64,000 nt of DNA from Ptiloglossa arizonensis. Taxonomy: Eukaryota > Arthropoda > Insecta > Hymenoptera > Colletidae. The stretch spans positions 371,501 to 435,500 of the forward strand of contig NW_027478540.1 of NCBI RefSeq assembly GCF_051014685.1, read 5' to 3'. Numbering within the stretch: position 1 is the stretch's first letter; every line of letters begins with the position of its first letter. The notes beneath the pieces are model-generated. The model ran no database searches, was not told the DNA's origin, and was given only the letters and a program-made list of their open reading frames with translations. Made by a program: the position numbers and the translations under genes. This document shows, in pieces, positions 1 through 12,592 of this stretch.

Positions 1-59
1 TTCGTTTCTGCGTTTCTTTCTTCGTTTCTCCGTTTCTTTCTTCGTTTCTCCGTTTCTTT

Positions 60-1100
60 GTTCGTTTCTCCGTTTCTTTGTTCGTTTCTCCGTTTCTTTC
101 TTCGTTTCTCCGTTTCTTTCTTCGTTTCTCCGTTTCTTTCTTCGTTTCTCCGTTTCCTTGTTCGTTTCTCCGTTTATTTCTTCGTTTCTCCACTTATTTC
201 TCCGTTTCTTTCTTCGTTTCTCCGTTTCTTTATTCGTTTCTCCGTTTCATTGTTCGTTTCTCCGTTTCTTTGTTCGTTTCTCCGTTTCTTTGTTCATTTC
301 TCCGTTTCTTTGTTCGTTTCTCCGTTTCTTTGTACGTTTCTCCGTTTCTTTCTTTGTTTCTCCGTTTATTTCTTCGTTTCTCCGTTTATATCTTCGTTTC
401 TCCGTTTATTTCTCCGTTTCTCCGTTTCTTTCATCGTTTCTCCGTTTCTTTGTTCGCTTCTCGGTTTCTTTTTCCGTTTCTCGGTTTATTTCTTCGTTTC
501 TCCATTTATTTCTCCGTTTCTTTCTTCGTTTCTCCGTTTGTTTGTTCGTTTCTCCGTTTCTTTGTTCGTTTCTCCGTTTCTTTCATCGCTTCTCCGGTTC
601 TTCCTTCGTTTCTTTCTTCGTTTCTCCGTATCTTTCTTCGCTTCTCCGTTTCCTTGTTCCTTTCTCCGTTTATTTCTTCGTTTCTCCATTTATTTCTCCG
701 ATTCTTCCTTCGTTTCTCCGTTTTATTCTTCGTTTCCCCGTTTCTTTCTTCGTTTCTCCGTTTCTTTCTTCATTTCTCCGTTTCTTTCTTCGTTTCTGCG
801 TTTCTTTCTTCGTTTCTCCGATTCTTTGTTCGTTTCTCCGTTTCTTTGTTCGTTTCTCCGTTTCTTTCTTCGTTTCTCCGTTTCTTTCTTCGTTTCTCCG
901 TTTCTTTCTTCGTTTCTCCGTTTCTTTCTTCGTTTCTCCGTTTATTTCTTCGTTTCTCCATTTATTTCTCCGTTTCTCCGTTTCTTTGTTCGTTTCTCCG
1001 TTTCTTTGTACGTTTCTCCGTTTCTTTCTTTGTTTCTCCGTTTCTTTCTTCGTTTCTCCGTTTATATCATCGTTTCTCCGTTTATTTCTCCGTTTCTCCG
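60..1100 (+). repeat. minisatellite block, copy 1 of 3
   Basis: This stretch shares its order of variant units with DNA 1,452 bp downstream. Marker variants in the same order are TTTCCTTG (153), CACTTATTTCTCCG, TTTATTCG, TTGTACG, TTTCTTTG, TTTATATC, TTTCATCG and CTTCTCGGTTTCTTTTTCCG (about 457). The match fades near the right-hand limit. It is a segment of the array copied as a unit, which points to unequal exchange or replication-based amplification. Limits are approximate. Confidence 0.7.
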
Positions 1101-1509
1101 TTTCTTTCAACGTTTCTCCGTTTCTTTGTTCGCTTCTCTGTTTCTTTTCCCGTTTCTCGGTTTATTTCTTCGTTTCTCCATTTATTTCTCCGTTTCTTTC
1201 TTCGATTCTCCGATTGTTAGTTCGTTTCCCCGTTTCTTTGTTCGTTTCTCCGTTTCTTTCTTCGTTTCTTCGTTTCTTTCATCGTTTCCCCGTATCTTTC
1301 TTCGTTTCTCCGTTTCCTTGTTCGTTTCTGCGTTTATTTCTTCGTTTCTCCATTTATTTCTCCGTTTCTTTATCCGTTTCTCCGTTTCTTTGTTCGTTTC
1401 TCCGTTTCTTTCTTCGTTTCTCCGTTTCGTTCTTCGTTTCTGCGTTTCTTTCTTCGTTTCTGCGTTTCTTTCTTCGTTTCTCCGTTTCTTTCTTCGTTTC
1501 TCCGTTTCT

Positions 1510-2694
1510 TTGTTCGTTTCTCCGTTTCTTTGTTCGTTTCTCCGTTTCTTTCTTCGTTTCTCCGTTTCTTTCTTCGTTTCTCCGTTTCTTTCTTCGTTTC
1601 TCCGTTTCCTTGTTCGTTTCTCCGTTTATTTCTTCGTTTCTCCACTTATTTCTCCGTTTCTATCTTCGTTTCTCCGTTTCTTTATTCGTTTCTCCGTTTC
1701 TTTGTTCGTTTCTCCGTTTCTTTATTCGTTTCTCCGTTTCTTTGGTCATTTCTCCGTTTCTTTGTTCGTTTCTCCGTTTCTTTGTACGTTTCTCCGTTTC
1801 TTTCTTTGTTTCTCCGTTTCTTTCTTCGTTTCTCCGTTTATATCTTCGTTTCTCCGTTTATTTCTCCGTTTCTCCGTTTCTTTCATCGTTTCTCCGTTTC
1901 TTTGTTCGCTTCTCGGTTTCTTTTTCCGTTTCTCGGTTTATTTCTTCGTTTCTCCATTTATTTCTCCGTTTCTTTCTTCGTTTCTCCGTTTGTTTGTTCG
2001 TTTCTCCGTTTCTTTGTTCGTATCTCCGTTTCTTTCTTCGTTTCTCCGTTTCTTCCTTCGTTTCTTTCTTCGTTTCTCCGTTTCTTTCTTCGCTTCTCCG
2101 TTTCCTTGTTGGTTTCTCCGTTTATTTCTTCGTTTCTCCATTTATTTCTCCGATTCTTTCTTCGTTTCTCCATTTCATTCTTCGTTTCCCCGTTTCTTTC
2201 TTCGTTTCTCCGTTTCTTTCTTCATTTCTCCGTTTCTTTCTTCGTTTCTGCGTTTCTTTCTTCGTTTCTCCGATTCTTTGTTCGTTTCTCCGTTTCTTTG
2301 TTCGTTTCTCCGTTTCTTTCTTCGTTTCTCCGTTTCTTTCTTCGTTTCTCGGTTTCTTTCTTCGTTTCTCCGTTTCTTTCTTCGTTTCTCCGTTTATTTC
2401 TTCGTTTCTCCATTTATTTCTCCGTTTCTCCGTTTCTTTGTTCGTTTCTCCGTTTCTTTGTACGTTTCTCCGTTTCTTTCTTTGTTTCTCCGTTTCTTTC
2501 TTCGTTTCTCCGTTTATATCTTCGTTTCTCCATTTATTCCTCCGTTTCTCCGATTATTTCTTCGTTTCTCCGTTTATTTATTCGTTTCTCCATTTATTTC
2601 TCCGTTCGTCCGTTTCTTTCTTCGTTTCTCCGTTTCTTTCAACGTTTCTCCGTTTCTTTGTTCGCTTCTCTGTTTCTTTTCCCGTTTCTCGGTT
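1510..2694 (+). repeat. minisatellite block, copy 2 of 3
   Basis: Second copy of the block, 1,452 bp from copy 1 and 5,036 bp from copy 3. For example, TTTCCTTG at 153, 1,605 and 6,641 are equivalent positions. The match to copy 3 reaches further left, to about 870 (equivalent to 5,906), and is close until about 2,694/7,730, where copy 3 switches to TTTATATC. Within this block the TTTCAACG marker at 1,101 matches 6,137 exactly at the 5,036-bp offset. Confidence 0.75.
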
Positions 2695-3390
2695 TATTTC
2701 TTCGTTTCTCCATTTATTTCTCCGTTTCTTTCTTCGTTTCTCCGATTGTTTGTTCCTTTCTCCGTTTCTTTGTTCGTTTCTCCGTTTCTTTCTTCGTTTC
2801 TCCGTTTCTTCCTTCGTTTCTTTCTTCGTTTCTCCGTTTCTTTCTTCGTTTCTTTCTTCGTTACACCGTTTTTTTCTTCGTTTCTCCGTTTCTTTCTTCG
2901 TTTCTCCGGTTCTTTCTTCGTTTCTGCGTTTCTTTCTTCGTTTCTCCGTTTATTTCTTCGTTTCTCCATTTATTTCTCCGTTTCTCCGTTTATTTCTTCG
3001 TTTCTCCATTTATTCCTCCGTTTCTCCATTTCTTTCTTCGTTTCTCCGTTTCTTTGTTCGTTTCCCCGTTTCTTTCTTCGTTTCTCCGTTTCTTTCATCG
3101 TTTCTTCGTTTCTCCGTTTCTTTCTTCGTTTCTCCGTTTCATTCTTCGTTTCTCCGTTTCTTTGTTCGTTTCTCCGTTTCTTTTTCCGTTTCTCCGTTTC
3201 TTTCTTCGTTTCTCCGTTCCTTTCTTTGTTTCTCCATTTCCTTCCTCATTTCTCCGTTCATTTCTTCGTTTCTCCGTTTCATTCTTCGTTTCTGCGTTTC
3301 TTTGTTCGTTTCTCTGTTTCTTTCTTCGTTTCTCCGTTTCTTTGTTCGTTTCTCCGTTTCTTTGTTCGTTTCTCCGTTTCTTTGTTCGTT
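2470..3390 (+). repeat. 1,288-bp-spaced minisatellite duplication, left copy
   Basis: Equivalent to about 3,758-4,680 at a constant offset of 1,288 bp. Shared rare variants include TTTATTCCTCCG, ATTATTTC, GTTCGTCCG, TTTCAACG (2,637 and 3,925), GTTACACCGTTTTTTTC, CTTCCTCATTTC (3,241 and 4,529) and GTTCATTTC. The copies part near 3,390/4,680, where the left one continues into a TTCCTTCG block that resembles about 2,050 instead. Confidence 0.72.
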
Positions 3391-3757
3391 TCTCCGTTTC
3401 TTTCTTCGTTTCTCCGTTTCTTCCTTCGTTTCTTTCTTCGTTTCTCCGTTTCTTTCTTCGCTTCTCCGTTTCCTTGTTGGTTTCTCCGTTTATTTCTTCG
3501 TTTCTCCATTTATTTCTCCGATTCTTTCTTCGTTTCTCCATTTCATTCTTCGTTTCCCCGTTTCTTTCTTCGTTTCTCCGTTTCTTTCTTCATTTCTCCG
3601 TTTCTTTCTTCGTTTCTGCGTTTCTTTCTTCGTTTCTCCAATTCTTTGTTCGTTTCTCCGTTTCTTTGTTCGTTTCTCCGTTTCTTTCTTCGTTTCTCCG
3701 TTTCTTTCTTCGTTTCTCGGTTTCTTTCTTCGTTTCTCCGTTTCTTTCTTCGTTTCT

Positions 3758-4680
3758 CCGGTTCTTTCTTTGTTTCTCCGTTTCTTTCTTCGTTTCTCCG
3801 TTTATATCTTCGTTTCTCCATTTATTCCTCCGTTTCTCCGATTATTTCTTCGTTTCTCCGTTTATTTATTCGTTTCTCCATTTATTTCTCCGTTCGTCCG
3901 TTTCTTTCTTCGTTTCTCCGTTTCTTTCAACGTTTCTCCGTTTCTTTGTTAGCTTCTCTGTTTCTTTTCCCGTTTCTCGGTTTATTTCTTCGTTTCTCCA
4001 TTTATTTCTCCGTTTCTTTCTTCGTTTCTCCGATTGTTTGTTCGTTTCTCCGTTTCTTTGTTCGTTTCTCCGTTTCTTTCTTCATTTCTCCGTTTCTTCC
4101 TTCGTTTCTTTCTTCGTTTCTCCGTTTCTTTCTTCGTTTCTTTCTTCGTTACACCGTTTTTTTCTTCGTTTCTCCGTTTCTTTCTTCGTTTCTCCGGTTC
4201 TTTCTTCGTTTCTGCGTTTCTTTCTTCGTTTCTCCGTTTATTTCTTCGTTTCTCCATTTATTTCTCCGTTTCTCCGTTTATTTCTTCGTTTCTCCATTTA
4301 TTCCTCCGTTTCTCCATTTCTTTCTTCGTTTCTCCGTTTCTTTGTTCGTTTCCCCGTTTCTTTCTTCGTTTCTCCGTTTCTTTCATCGTTTCTTCGTTTC
4401 TCCGTTTCTTTCTTCGTTTCTCCGTTTCATTCTTCGTTTCTCCGTTTCTTTGTTCGTTTCTCCGTTTCTTTTTCCGTTTCTCCGTTTCTTTCTTCGTTTC
4501 TCCGTTCCTTTCTTTGTTTCTCCATTTCCTTCCTCATTTCTCCGTTCATTTCTTCGTTTCTCCGTTTCATTCTTCGTTTCTGCGTTTCTTTGTTCGTTTC
4601 TCTGTTTCTTTCTTCGTTTCTCCGTTTCTTTGTTCGTTTCTCCGTTTCTTTGTTCGTCTCTCCGTTTCTTTGTTCGTTTC
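3758..4680 (+). repeat. 1,288-bp-spaced minisatellite duplication, right copy
   Basis: Right copy of the preceding duplication, with the same ordered series of rare unit variants. One private change is AGCTTC for CGCTTC at about 3,950. DNA between the copies (about 3,368-3,740) instead resembles about 2,000-2,370 at a 1,368-bp offset. The array is therefore a mosaic of overlapping copied segments rather than one regular higher-order repeat. Confidence 0.7.
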
Positions 4681-5905
4681 TCCGTTTCTTTGTTCGTCTC
4701 TCCGTTTCTTTCTTCGTTTCTCCGTTTCTTTCTTCGTTTCTCCGTTTCTTTGTTCGTTTCTCCGTTTCTTTGTTCGTTTCTCCGTTTCTTTGTTCGTTTC
4801 TCCGTTTATTTCTTCGATTCTTTCTTCGTTTCTTCGTTTCTTTCTTCGTTACTCCGTTTCTTTCTTCGTTTCTCCATTTCCTTCTTCGTTTCTCCGTTTC
4901 TCCGTTTCGTTGTTCGTTTCTCCGTTTCTTTGTTCGTTTCTCCGTTTCTTTCTTTGTTTCTTCGTTTCTTTCTTCGTTTCTCCGTTTATTTCTTCGTTTC
5001 TCCATTTATTCCTCCGTTTCTCCGATTATTTCTTCGTTTCTCCGTTTATTTATTCGTTTCTCCATTTATTTCTCCGTTCGTCCGTTTCTTTCTTCGTTTC
5101 TCCGTTTCTTTGTTCGTTTCCCCGTTTCTTTGTTCCTATCTCCGTTTCTTTCTCCGTTTCTCCGTTTCTTTCTTCGTTTCTCCGTTTCTTTCTTCGTCTC
5201 TCCGTTTCTTTCTTCGTTTCTCCGTTTCCTTGTTCATTTCTCCTTTTATTTTTCCGTTTCTCCATTTATTTCTCCGTTTCTTTGTTCGTTTCTCCGTTTC
5301 TTTGTTCGTTTCTCCGTTTCTTTCTTCGTTTCTCCGTTTCTTTTTTCATTTCTCCGTTTCTTTCTTCGTTTCTGTGTTTCTTTCTTCTTTTCTCCGTTTC
5401 TTTCTTCGTTTCTCCGTTTCTTTGTTCGTTTCTCCGTTTCTTTGTTCGTTTCTCCGTTTCTTTCTTCGTTTCTCCGTGTCTTTCTTCGTTTCTCCGTTTC
5501 TTTGTTCGTTTCTCCGTTTCTTTGTTCGTTTCTCCGTTTATTTCTTCGTTTCTCCGTTTATTTCTTCGTTTCTCCATTTATTTCTTCGTTTCTCCATTTA
5601 TTTCTCCGTTTCTCCGTTTCTTTGTTCGTTTCTCCGTTTCTTTCTTCGTTTCTCCGTTTCTTCGTTCCTTTCTCCGTTTCTTTCTTCGTATCTCCGTTTC
5701 TTTCTTCGTTTCTCCGTTTCTTTCTTCGTTTCTCCGTTTCTTTCTTCGTTTCTCCGTTTCTTTCTTCGTTTCTCCGTTTCCTTGTTCGTTTCTCCGTTTA
5801 TTTCTTCGTTTCTCCGTTTATTTCTTCGTTTCTCCATTTATTTCTCCGTTTCTCCGTTTCTTTGTTCGTTTCTCCGTTTCTTTGTTCGTTTCTCCGTTTC
5901 TTTCT

Positions 5906-7730
5906 TCGTTTCTCCGTTTCTTTCTTCGTTTCTCCGTTTCTTTCTTCGTTTCTCCGTTTCCTTGTTCGTTTCTCCGTTTATTTCTTCGTTTCTCCATTTA
6001 TTTCTCCGTTTCTCCGTTTCTTTGTTCGTTTCTCCGTTTCTTTGTACGTTTCTCCGTTTCTTTCTTTGTTTCTCCGTTTCGTTCTTCGTTTCTCCGTTTA
6101 TATCTTCGTTTCTCCGTTTATTTCTCCGTTTCTCCGTTTCTTTCAACGTTTCTCCGTTTCTTTGTTCGCTTCTCTGTTTCTTTTCCCGTTTCTCGGTTTA
6201 TTTCTTCGTTTCTCCATTTATTTCTCCGTTTCTTTCTTCGATTCTCCGATTGTTTGTTCGTTTCTCCGTTTCTTTGTTCGTTTCTCCGTTTCTTTCTTCG
6301 TTTCTTCGTTTCTTTCATCGTTTCCCCGTATCTTTCTTCGTTTCTCCGTTTCCTTGTTCGTTTCTGCGTTTATTTCTTCGTTTCTCCATTTATTTCTCCG
6401 TTTCTTTATCCGTTTCTCCGTTTCTTTGTTCGTTTCTCCGTTTCTTTCTTCGTTTCTCCGTTTCGTTCTTCGTTTCTGCGTTTCTTTCTTCGTTTCTGCG
6501 TTTCTTTCTTCGTTTCTCCGTTTCTTTCTTCGTTTCTCCGTTTCTTTGTTCGTTTCTCCGTTTCTTTGTTCGTTTCTCCGTTTCTTTCTTCGTTTCTCCG
6601 TTTCTTTCTTCGTTTCTCCGTTTCTTTCTTCGTTTCTCCGTTTCCTTGTTCGTTTCTCCGTTTATTTCTTCGTTTCTCCACTTATTTCTCCGTTTCTATC
6701 TTCGTTTCCCCGTTTCTTTATTCGTTTCTCCGTTTCTTTGTTCGTTTCTCCGTTTCTTTGTTCGTTTCTCCGTTTCTTTGTTCATTTCTCCGTTTCTTTG
6801 TTCGTTTCTCCGTTTCTTTGTACGTTTCTCCGTTTCTTTCTTTGTTTCTCCGTTTCTTTCTTCGTTTCTCCGTTTATATCTTCGTTTCTCCGTTTATTTC
6901 TCCGTTTCTCCGTTTCTTTCATCGTTTCTCCGTTTCTTTGTTCGCTTCTAGGTTTCTTTTTCCGTTTCTCGGTTTATTTCTTCGTTTCTCCATTTATTTC
7001 TCCGTTTCTTTCTTCGTTTCTCCGTTTGTTTGTTCGTTTCTCCGTTTCTTTGTTCGTTTCTCCGTTTCTTTCTTCGTTTCTCCGTTTCTTCCTTCGTTTC
7101 TTTCTTCGTTTCTCCGTTTCTTTCTTCGCTTCTCCGTTTCCTTGTTCGTTTCTCCGTTTATTTCTTCGTTTCTCCATTTATTTCTCCGATTCTTTCTTCG
7201 TTTCTCCATTTCATTCTTCGTTTCCCCGTTTCTTTCTTCGTTTCTCCGTTTCTTTCTTCATTTCTCCGTTTCTTTCTTCGTTTCTGCGTTTCTTTCTTCG
7301 TTTCTCCGATTCTTTGTTCGTTTCTCCGTTTCTTTGTTCGTTTCTCCGTTTCTTTCTTCGTTTCTCCGTTTCTTTCTTCGTTTCTCGGTTTCTTTCTTCG
7401 TTTCTCCGTTTCTTTCTTCGTTTCTCCGTTTATTTCTTCGTTTCTCCATTTATTTCTCCGTTTCTCCGTTTCTTTGTTCGTTTCTCCGTTTCTTTGTACG
7501 TTTCGCCGTTTCTTTCTTTGTTTCTCCGTTTCTTTCTTCGTTTCTCCGTTTATATCTTCGTTTCTCCATTTATTCCCCCGTTTCTCCGATTATTTCTTCG
7601 TCTCTCCGTTTATTTATTCGGTTCTCCATTTATTTCTCCGTTCGTCCGTTTCTTTCTTCGTTTCTCCGTTTCTTTCAACGTTTCTCCGTTTCTTTGTTCG
7701 CTTTTCTGTTTCTTTTCCCGTTTCTCGGTT
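5906..7730 (+). repeat. minisatellite block, copy 3 of 3
   Basis: Third copy, equivalent to about 870-2,694 at a constant offset of 5,036 bp. The constant offset over about 1.8 kb means no net indel has occurred between the copies. Scattered single-base differences are present, for example TTCGCCG at 7,501 and CTTTTCTG at 7,701. Just past the end, the array returns to the TTTCATCG / CTTCTCGGTTTC sub-block also seen near 440 and 6,920. Confidence 0.75.
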
Positions 7731-10260
7731 TATATCTTCGTTTCTCCGTTTATTTCTCCGTTTCTCCGTTTCTTTCATCGTTTCTCCGTTTCTTTGTTCG
7801 CTTCTCGGTTTCTTTTTCCGTTTCTCGGTTTATTTCTTCGTTTCTCCATTTATTTCTCCGTTTCTTTCTTCGTTTCTCCGTTTGTTTGTTCGTTTCTCCG
7901 TTTCTTTGTTCGTTTCTCCGTTTCTTTCTTCGTTTCTCCGTTTCTTCCTTCGTTTCTTTCTTCGTTTCTCCGTTTCTTTCTTCGCTTCTCCGTTTCATTG
8001 TTCGTTTCTCCGTTTCTTTCTTCGTTTCTCCGTTTCTTCGTTCGTTTCTCCGTTTCTTTCTTCGTTTTTTCGTTTCTTTCTTCGTTTCTCCGTTTCTTTC
8101 TTCGTTTCTCCGTTTCTTTGTCCGTTTCTCCGTTTCTTTCTTCGTTTCTCCGGTTCTTTGTTCGTTTCTCCGTTTCTTTCTTCGTTTCTTCGTTTCTTTC
8201 TTCGTTTCCCCGTTTCTTTCTTCGTTTCTGCGTTTCTTTGTGCGTTTCTCCGATTCTTTCTTCGTTTCTCCGTTTCTTTCTTCGTTTCTCCGATTATTTC
8301 TTCGTTTCTCCGTTTCTTTCTTCGTTTCTCCGTTTATATCTTCGTTTCTCCATTTATTTGTCCGTTTCTTTCTTCGTTTCTCCGTTTCCTTCTTCGTTTC
8401 TGCGTTTCTTTCTTCGTTTCTTCGTTTCTTTCTTCGTTACTCCGTTTCCTTCTTCGTTTCTCCGTTTCGTTCTTCGTTTCTCCGTTTATTTCTTCGGTTC
8501 TCCATTTATTTCTCCGTTTCTCCGTTTCTTTGTTCGTTTCTCCGTTTCTTTCTTCGTTTCTCCGGTTCTTTGTTCGTTTCTCCGTTTCTTTCTTCGTTTC
8601 TTCGTTTCTTTCTTCGTTTCCCCGTTTCTTTCTTCGTTTCTCCGTTTCCTTGTTCATTTCTGCGTTTATTTCTTCGTTTCTCCATTTATTTCTCCGTTTC
8701 TTTCTCCGTTTCTCCGTTTCTTTGTTCGTTTCTCCGTTTCTTTCTTCGTTTCTCCGTTTCTTTCTTCGTTTCTCCGATTCTTTCTTCGTTTCTCCATTTA
8801 TTTCTCCGTTTCTCAGTTTATTTCTTCGTTTCTCCATTTATTTCTCCGATTCTCCGTTTCTTTCTTCGTTTCTCCGTTTCTTTGTTCGTTTCTCCGTTTC
8901 TTTGTTCGTCTCTCCGTTTCTTTTTTCGTTTCTCCGTTTCTTTGTTCGTTTCTCCGTTTCTTTCTCCGTTTCTCGGTCTATTTCTTCGTTTCTGCATTTA
9001 TTTCTCCGATTCTCCGTTTCGTTCTTCGTTTCTCAGTTCCTTTCATCGTTTCTCCGTTTCTCCGTTTCTTTCTTCGTTTGTCCGTTTCTTTCTTCGTTTC
9101 TGCGTTTCTTTCTTCGTTTCTCCGTTTCTTTGTTCGTTTCTCCGTTTCATTCTTCGTTTCTGCGTTTCATTGTTCGTTTCTCCGTTTCTTTCTTCGTTTC
9201 TCCGTTTCTTCGTTCGTTTCTCCGTTTCTTTCTTCGTTTTTTCGTTTCTTTCTTCGTTTCTCCGTTTCTTTCTTCGTTTCTCCGTTTCTTTCTTCGTTTC
9301 TCCGATTCTTTCTTCGTTTCTCCGTTTCTTTCTTCGTTTCTCCGTTTCTTTCTTCGTTTCTGCGTTTGTTTCTTCGTTTCTCCGTTTCCTTGTTCGTTTC
9401 TCCGGTTCTTTCTTCGTTTCTGCGTTTCTTTGTTCGTTTCTCCGTTTCTTTGTTCGTTTCTCCGTTTCTTTGTTCGTTTCTCCGTTTCTTTGTTCTTTTC
9501 GCCGTTTCTTTCTTCGTTTCTCCGTTTCTTTCTTCGCTTCTCCGTTTCATTCTTCGTTTCTCCGTTTCTTTCTTCGTTTCTCCGTTTCCTTGTTCGTTTC
9601 TCCGTTTATTTCTTCGTTTCTCGATTTATTTCTCCGTTTCTTTCTTCGTTTTTCCGTTTCTTTGTTCGTTTCTCCGTTTCTTTCTTCGTTTTTCCGTTTC
9701 TTTCTCCGTTTCTCCGTTTCTTTCTTCGTTTCTGCGCTTCTTTCTTCGTTCCTCCGTTTCTTTCTTCGTTTCTACGTTTCCTTGTTCTTTTCTCCATCTA
9801 TTTCTCCGTTTCTTTCTTCGTTTCTCCGTTTCTTTGTTCGTTTCTCCGTTTCTTTGTTCGTTTCTCCGTTTCTTTGTTCGTTTCTCCGTTTCTCCGTTTC
9901 TTTGTTCGTTTCTCCGATTCTTTCTTCGTTTCTGCGTTTCTTTGTTCGTTTCTCCGTTTCTTTCCTCGTTTCTCCGTTTCTTTGTTCGTTTCTCCGTTTC
10001 TTTGTTCGTTTCTCTGTTTCTTTCTTCGTTTCTCTGTTTCTTTCTTCGTTTCTCCGTTTCTTTCTTCGTTTCTCCGTTTCCTTGTTCGTTTCTCCGTTTA
10101 TTTCTTCGTTTCTCCATTTATTTCCCCGTTTCTTTCTTCGTTTCTCCGTTTCTTTCTTCGTTTCTCCGTTTCTTTGTTCGTTTCTCCGTTTCTTTCTTCG
10201 TTTCTTCGTTTCTTTCTTCGTTTCCCCGTTTCTTTTTTCGTTTCTCCGTTTCCTTGTTCG

Positions 10261-10993
10261 TTTCTGCGTTTATTTCTTCGTTTCTCCATTTATTTCTCCG
10301 TTTCTTTCTCCGTTTCTCCGTTTCTTTGTTCGTTTCTCCGTTTCTTTCTTCGTTTCTCCGTTTCTTTCTTCGTTTCTCCGATTCTTTCTTCGTTTCTGCG
10401 TTTCTTTCTTCGTTTCTCCGTTTCTTTCTTCGTTTCTCCGATTCTTTCTTCGTTTCTGCGTTTTTTTCTTCGTTTCTCCGTTTCTTTCTTCGTTTCTCCG
10501 ATTCTTTCTTCGTTTCTGCGTTTCTTTCTTCGTTTCTCCGTTTCTTTCTTCGTTTCTCCATTTATTTCTCCGATTCTCCGTTTCTTTCTTCGTTTCTCCG
10601 TTTCTTTCTCCGTTTCTCCGTTTCTTTCTTCGTTTCTGCGTTTCTTTCTTCATTTCTCCGATTCTTTGTTCGTTTCTCCGTTTCTTTGTTCGTTTCTCCG
10701 TTTCTTTCTTCGTTTCTCCGTTTCTTTCTTTGTTTCTCCGTTTATTTCTTCGTTTCTCCGTTTCTTTCTTCGTATCTCCGTTTCCTTGTTCGTTTCTTCG
10801 TTTCTCCATTTATTTCTCCGTTTCTTTCTTCGTTTCTCCGTTTCTTAGTTCGTTTCTCCGGTTCTTTCTTCGTTCCTCCGTTTCTTTCTTCGTTTCTCCG
10901 TTTCTTTCTTCGTTTCTGCGTTTCTTTCTTCGTTTCTCCGTTTCTTTGTTCGTTTCTCCGTTTCTTTGTTCGTTTCTCCGTTTCTTTCTTCAT
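10261..10993 (+). repeat. minisatellite block repeated at 12.6-13.2 kb
   Basis: This block, from TTTCTGCGTTTATTTC at 10,261 through the TTTCTTAG marker at 10,841, recurs at 12,593-13,205. The offset is 2,332 bp before the 60-bp repeats and 2,212 bp after them. Forward reading frames break at the TTAG variant, which serves as a convenient marker. Further TTTCTTAG copies lie at 11,937, 13,053, 13,597 and 14,785. Confidence 0.75.
10381..10560 (+). repeat. 60-bp higher-order unit, three tandem copies
   Basis: Three successive 60-bp units, each made of three 20-mers. The first begins ATTCTTTCTTCG and ends TGCG, followed by two consensus-like 20-mers. Starts are at 10,381, 10,441 and 10,501. The second copy has TTTTTTTC for TTTCTTTC, and the last ends in CCA. 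The related block near 12,713 has only one copy, and the offset between the blocks changes from 2,332 to 2,212 bp across this point, exactly two 60-bp units. Confidence 0.85.
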
Positions 10994-12592
10994 TTCTCCG
11001 TTTCTTTCTTCGTTTCTGCGTTTCTTTCTTCGCTTCTCTGTTTCTTTCTTCGTTTCTCCGTTTCTTTGTGCGTTTCTCCGTTTCTTTCTTCGTTTCTCCG
11101 TTTCTTTCTTCGTTTCTCCGTTTCTTTCTTCGTTTCTCCGTTTCTTTCTTCGCTTCTCCGTTTATATCTTCGTTTCTCCATTTATTTCTCCGTTTCTTTC
11201 TTCGTTTCTCCGTTTCTTTCTTCGTTTCTCCGTTTCCTTGTTCGTTTCTCCGGTTCTTTCTTCGTTTCTGCGTTTCTTTGTTCGTTTCTCCGTTTCTTTG
11301 TTCGTTACTCCGTTTCTTTGTTCGTTTCTCCGTTTCTTTGTTCTTTTCGCCGTTTCTTTCTTCGTTTCTCCGTTTCTTTCTTCGTTTCTCCGTTTCTTTC
11401 TTCGTTTCTCCGTTTCTTTCTTCGTTTCTCCGTTTCCTTGTTCGTTTCTCCGTTTATTTCTTCGTTTCTCCATTTATTTCTCCGTTTCTTTCTTCGTGTT
11501 TCCGTTTCTTTGTTCGTTTCTCCGTTTCTTTCTTCGTTTTTCCGTTTCTTTCTCCGTTTCTCCGTTTCTTTCTTCGTTTCTGCGTTTCTTTCTCCGTTTC
11601 TCCGTTTCTTTCTTCGTTTCTCCGTTTCCTTGTTCGTTTCTCCATCTATTTCTCCGTTTCTTTCTTCGTTTCTCCGTTTCTTTGTTCGTTTCTCCGTTTC
11701 TTTCTTCATTTCTCCGTTTCTTTCTTCGTTTCTGCGTTTCTTTCTTCGCTTCTCTGTTTCTTTCTTCGTTTCTCCGTTTCTTTGTGCGTTTCTCCGTTTC
11801 TTTCTTCGTTTCTCCGTTTCTTTCTTCGTTTCTCCGTTTCTTTCTTCGTTTCTCCGTTTCTTTCTTCGTTTCTCCGTTTCCTTGTTCGTTTCTTCGTTTC
11901 TCCATTTATTTCTCCGTTTCTTTCTTCGTTTCTCCGTTTCTTAGTTCGTTTCTCCGGTTCTTTCTTCGTTCCTCCGTTTCTTTCATCGGTTCTCCATTTC
12001 TTTCTTCGTTTCTGCGTTTCTTTCTTCGTTTCTCCGTTTCTTTGTTCGTTTCTCCGTTTCTTTCTTCGTTTCTCCGTTTCTTTCTTCATTTCTCCGTTTC
12101 TTTCTTCGTTTCTGCGTTTCTTTCTTCGCGTCTCCGTTTCTTTCTTCGTTTCTCCGTTTGTTTCTCCGTTTCTTTCTTCGTTTCTCCGTTTCTTTCTTCG
12201 TTTCTCCGTTTCTTTCTTCGTTTCTCCGTTTCTTTCTTCGTTTCTCCGTTTCTTTTATCGTTTCTTCGTTTTTCCGTTTCTTTCGTCGTTTCTCCTCTTA
12301 TATCTTCGTTTCTCCATTTATTTCTCCGTTTCTTTCTTCGTTTCTCCGTTTCATTCTTCGTTTCCCCGTTTCTTTCTTCGTTTTTCCGTTTCTTTGTTCG
12401 TTTCTCCGTTTCTTTCTTCGTTTCTCCGTTTCTTTCTCCGTTTCTCCGTTTCTTTCTTCGTTTCTGCGTTTCTTTCTTCGTTTCTCCGTTTCTTTCTTCG
12501 TCTCTCCGTTTCCTTGTTCGTTTCTCCATCTATTTCTCCGATTCTTTGTTCGTTTCCCCGTTTCTTTCTTCGTTTCTCCGTTTCCTTGTTCG

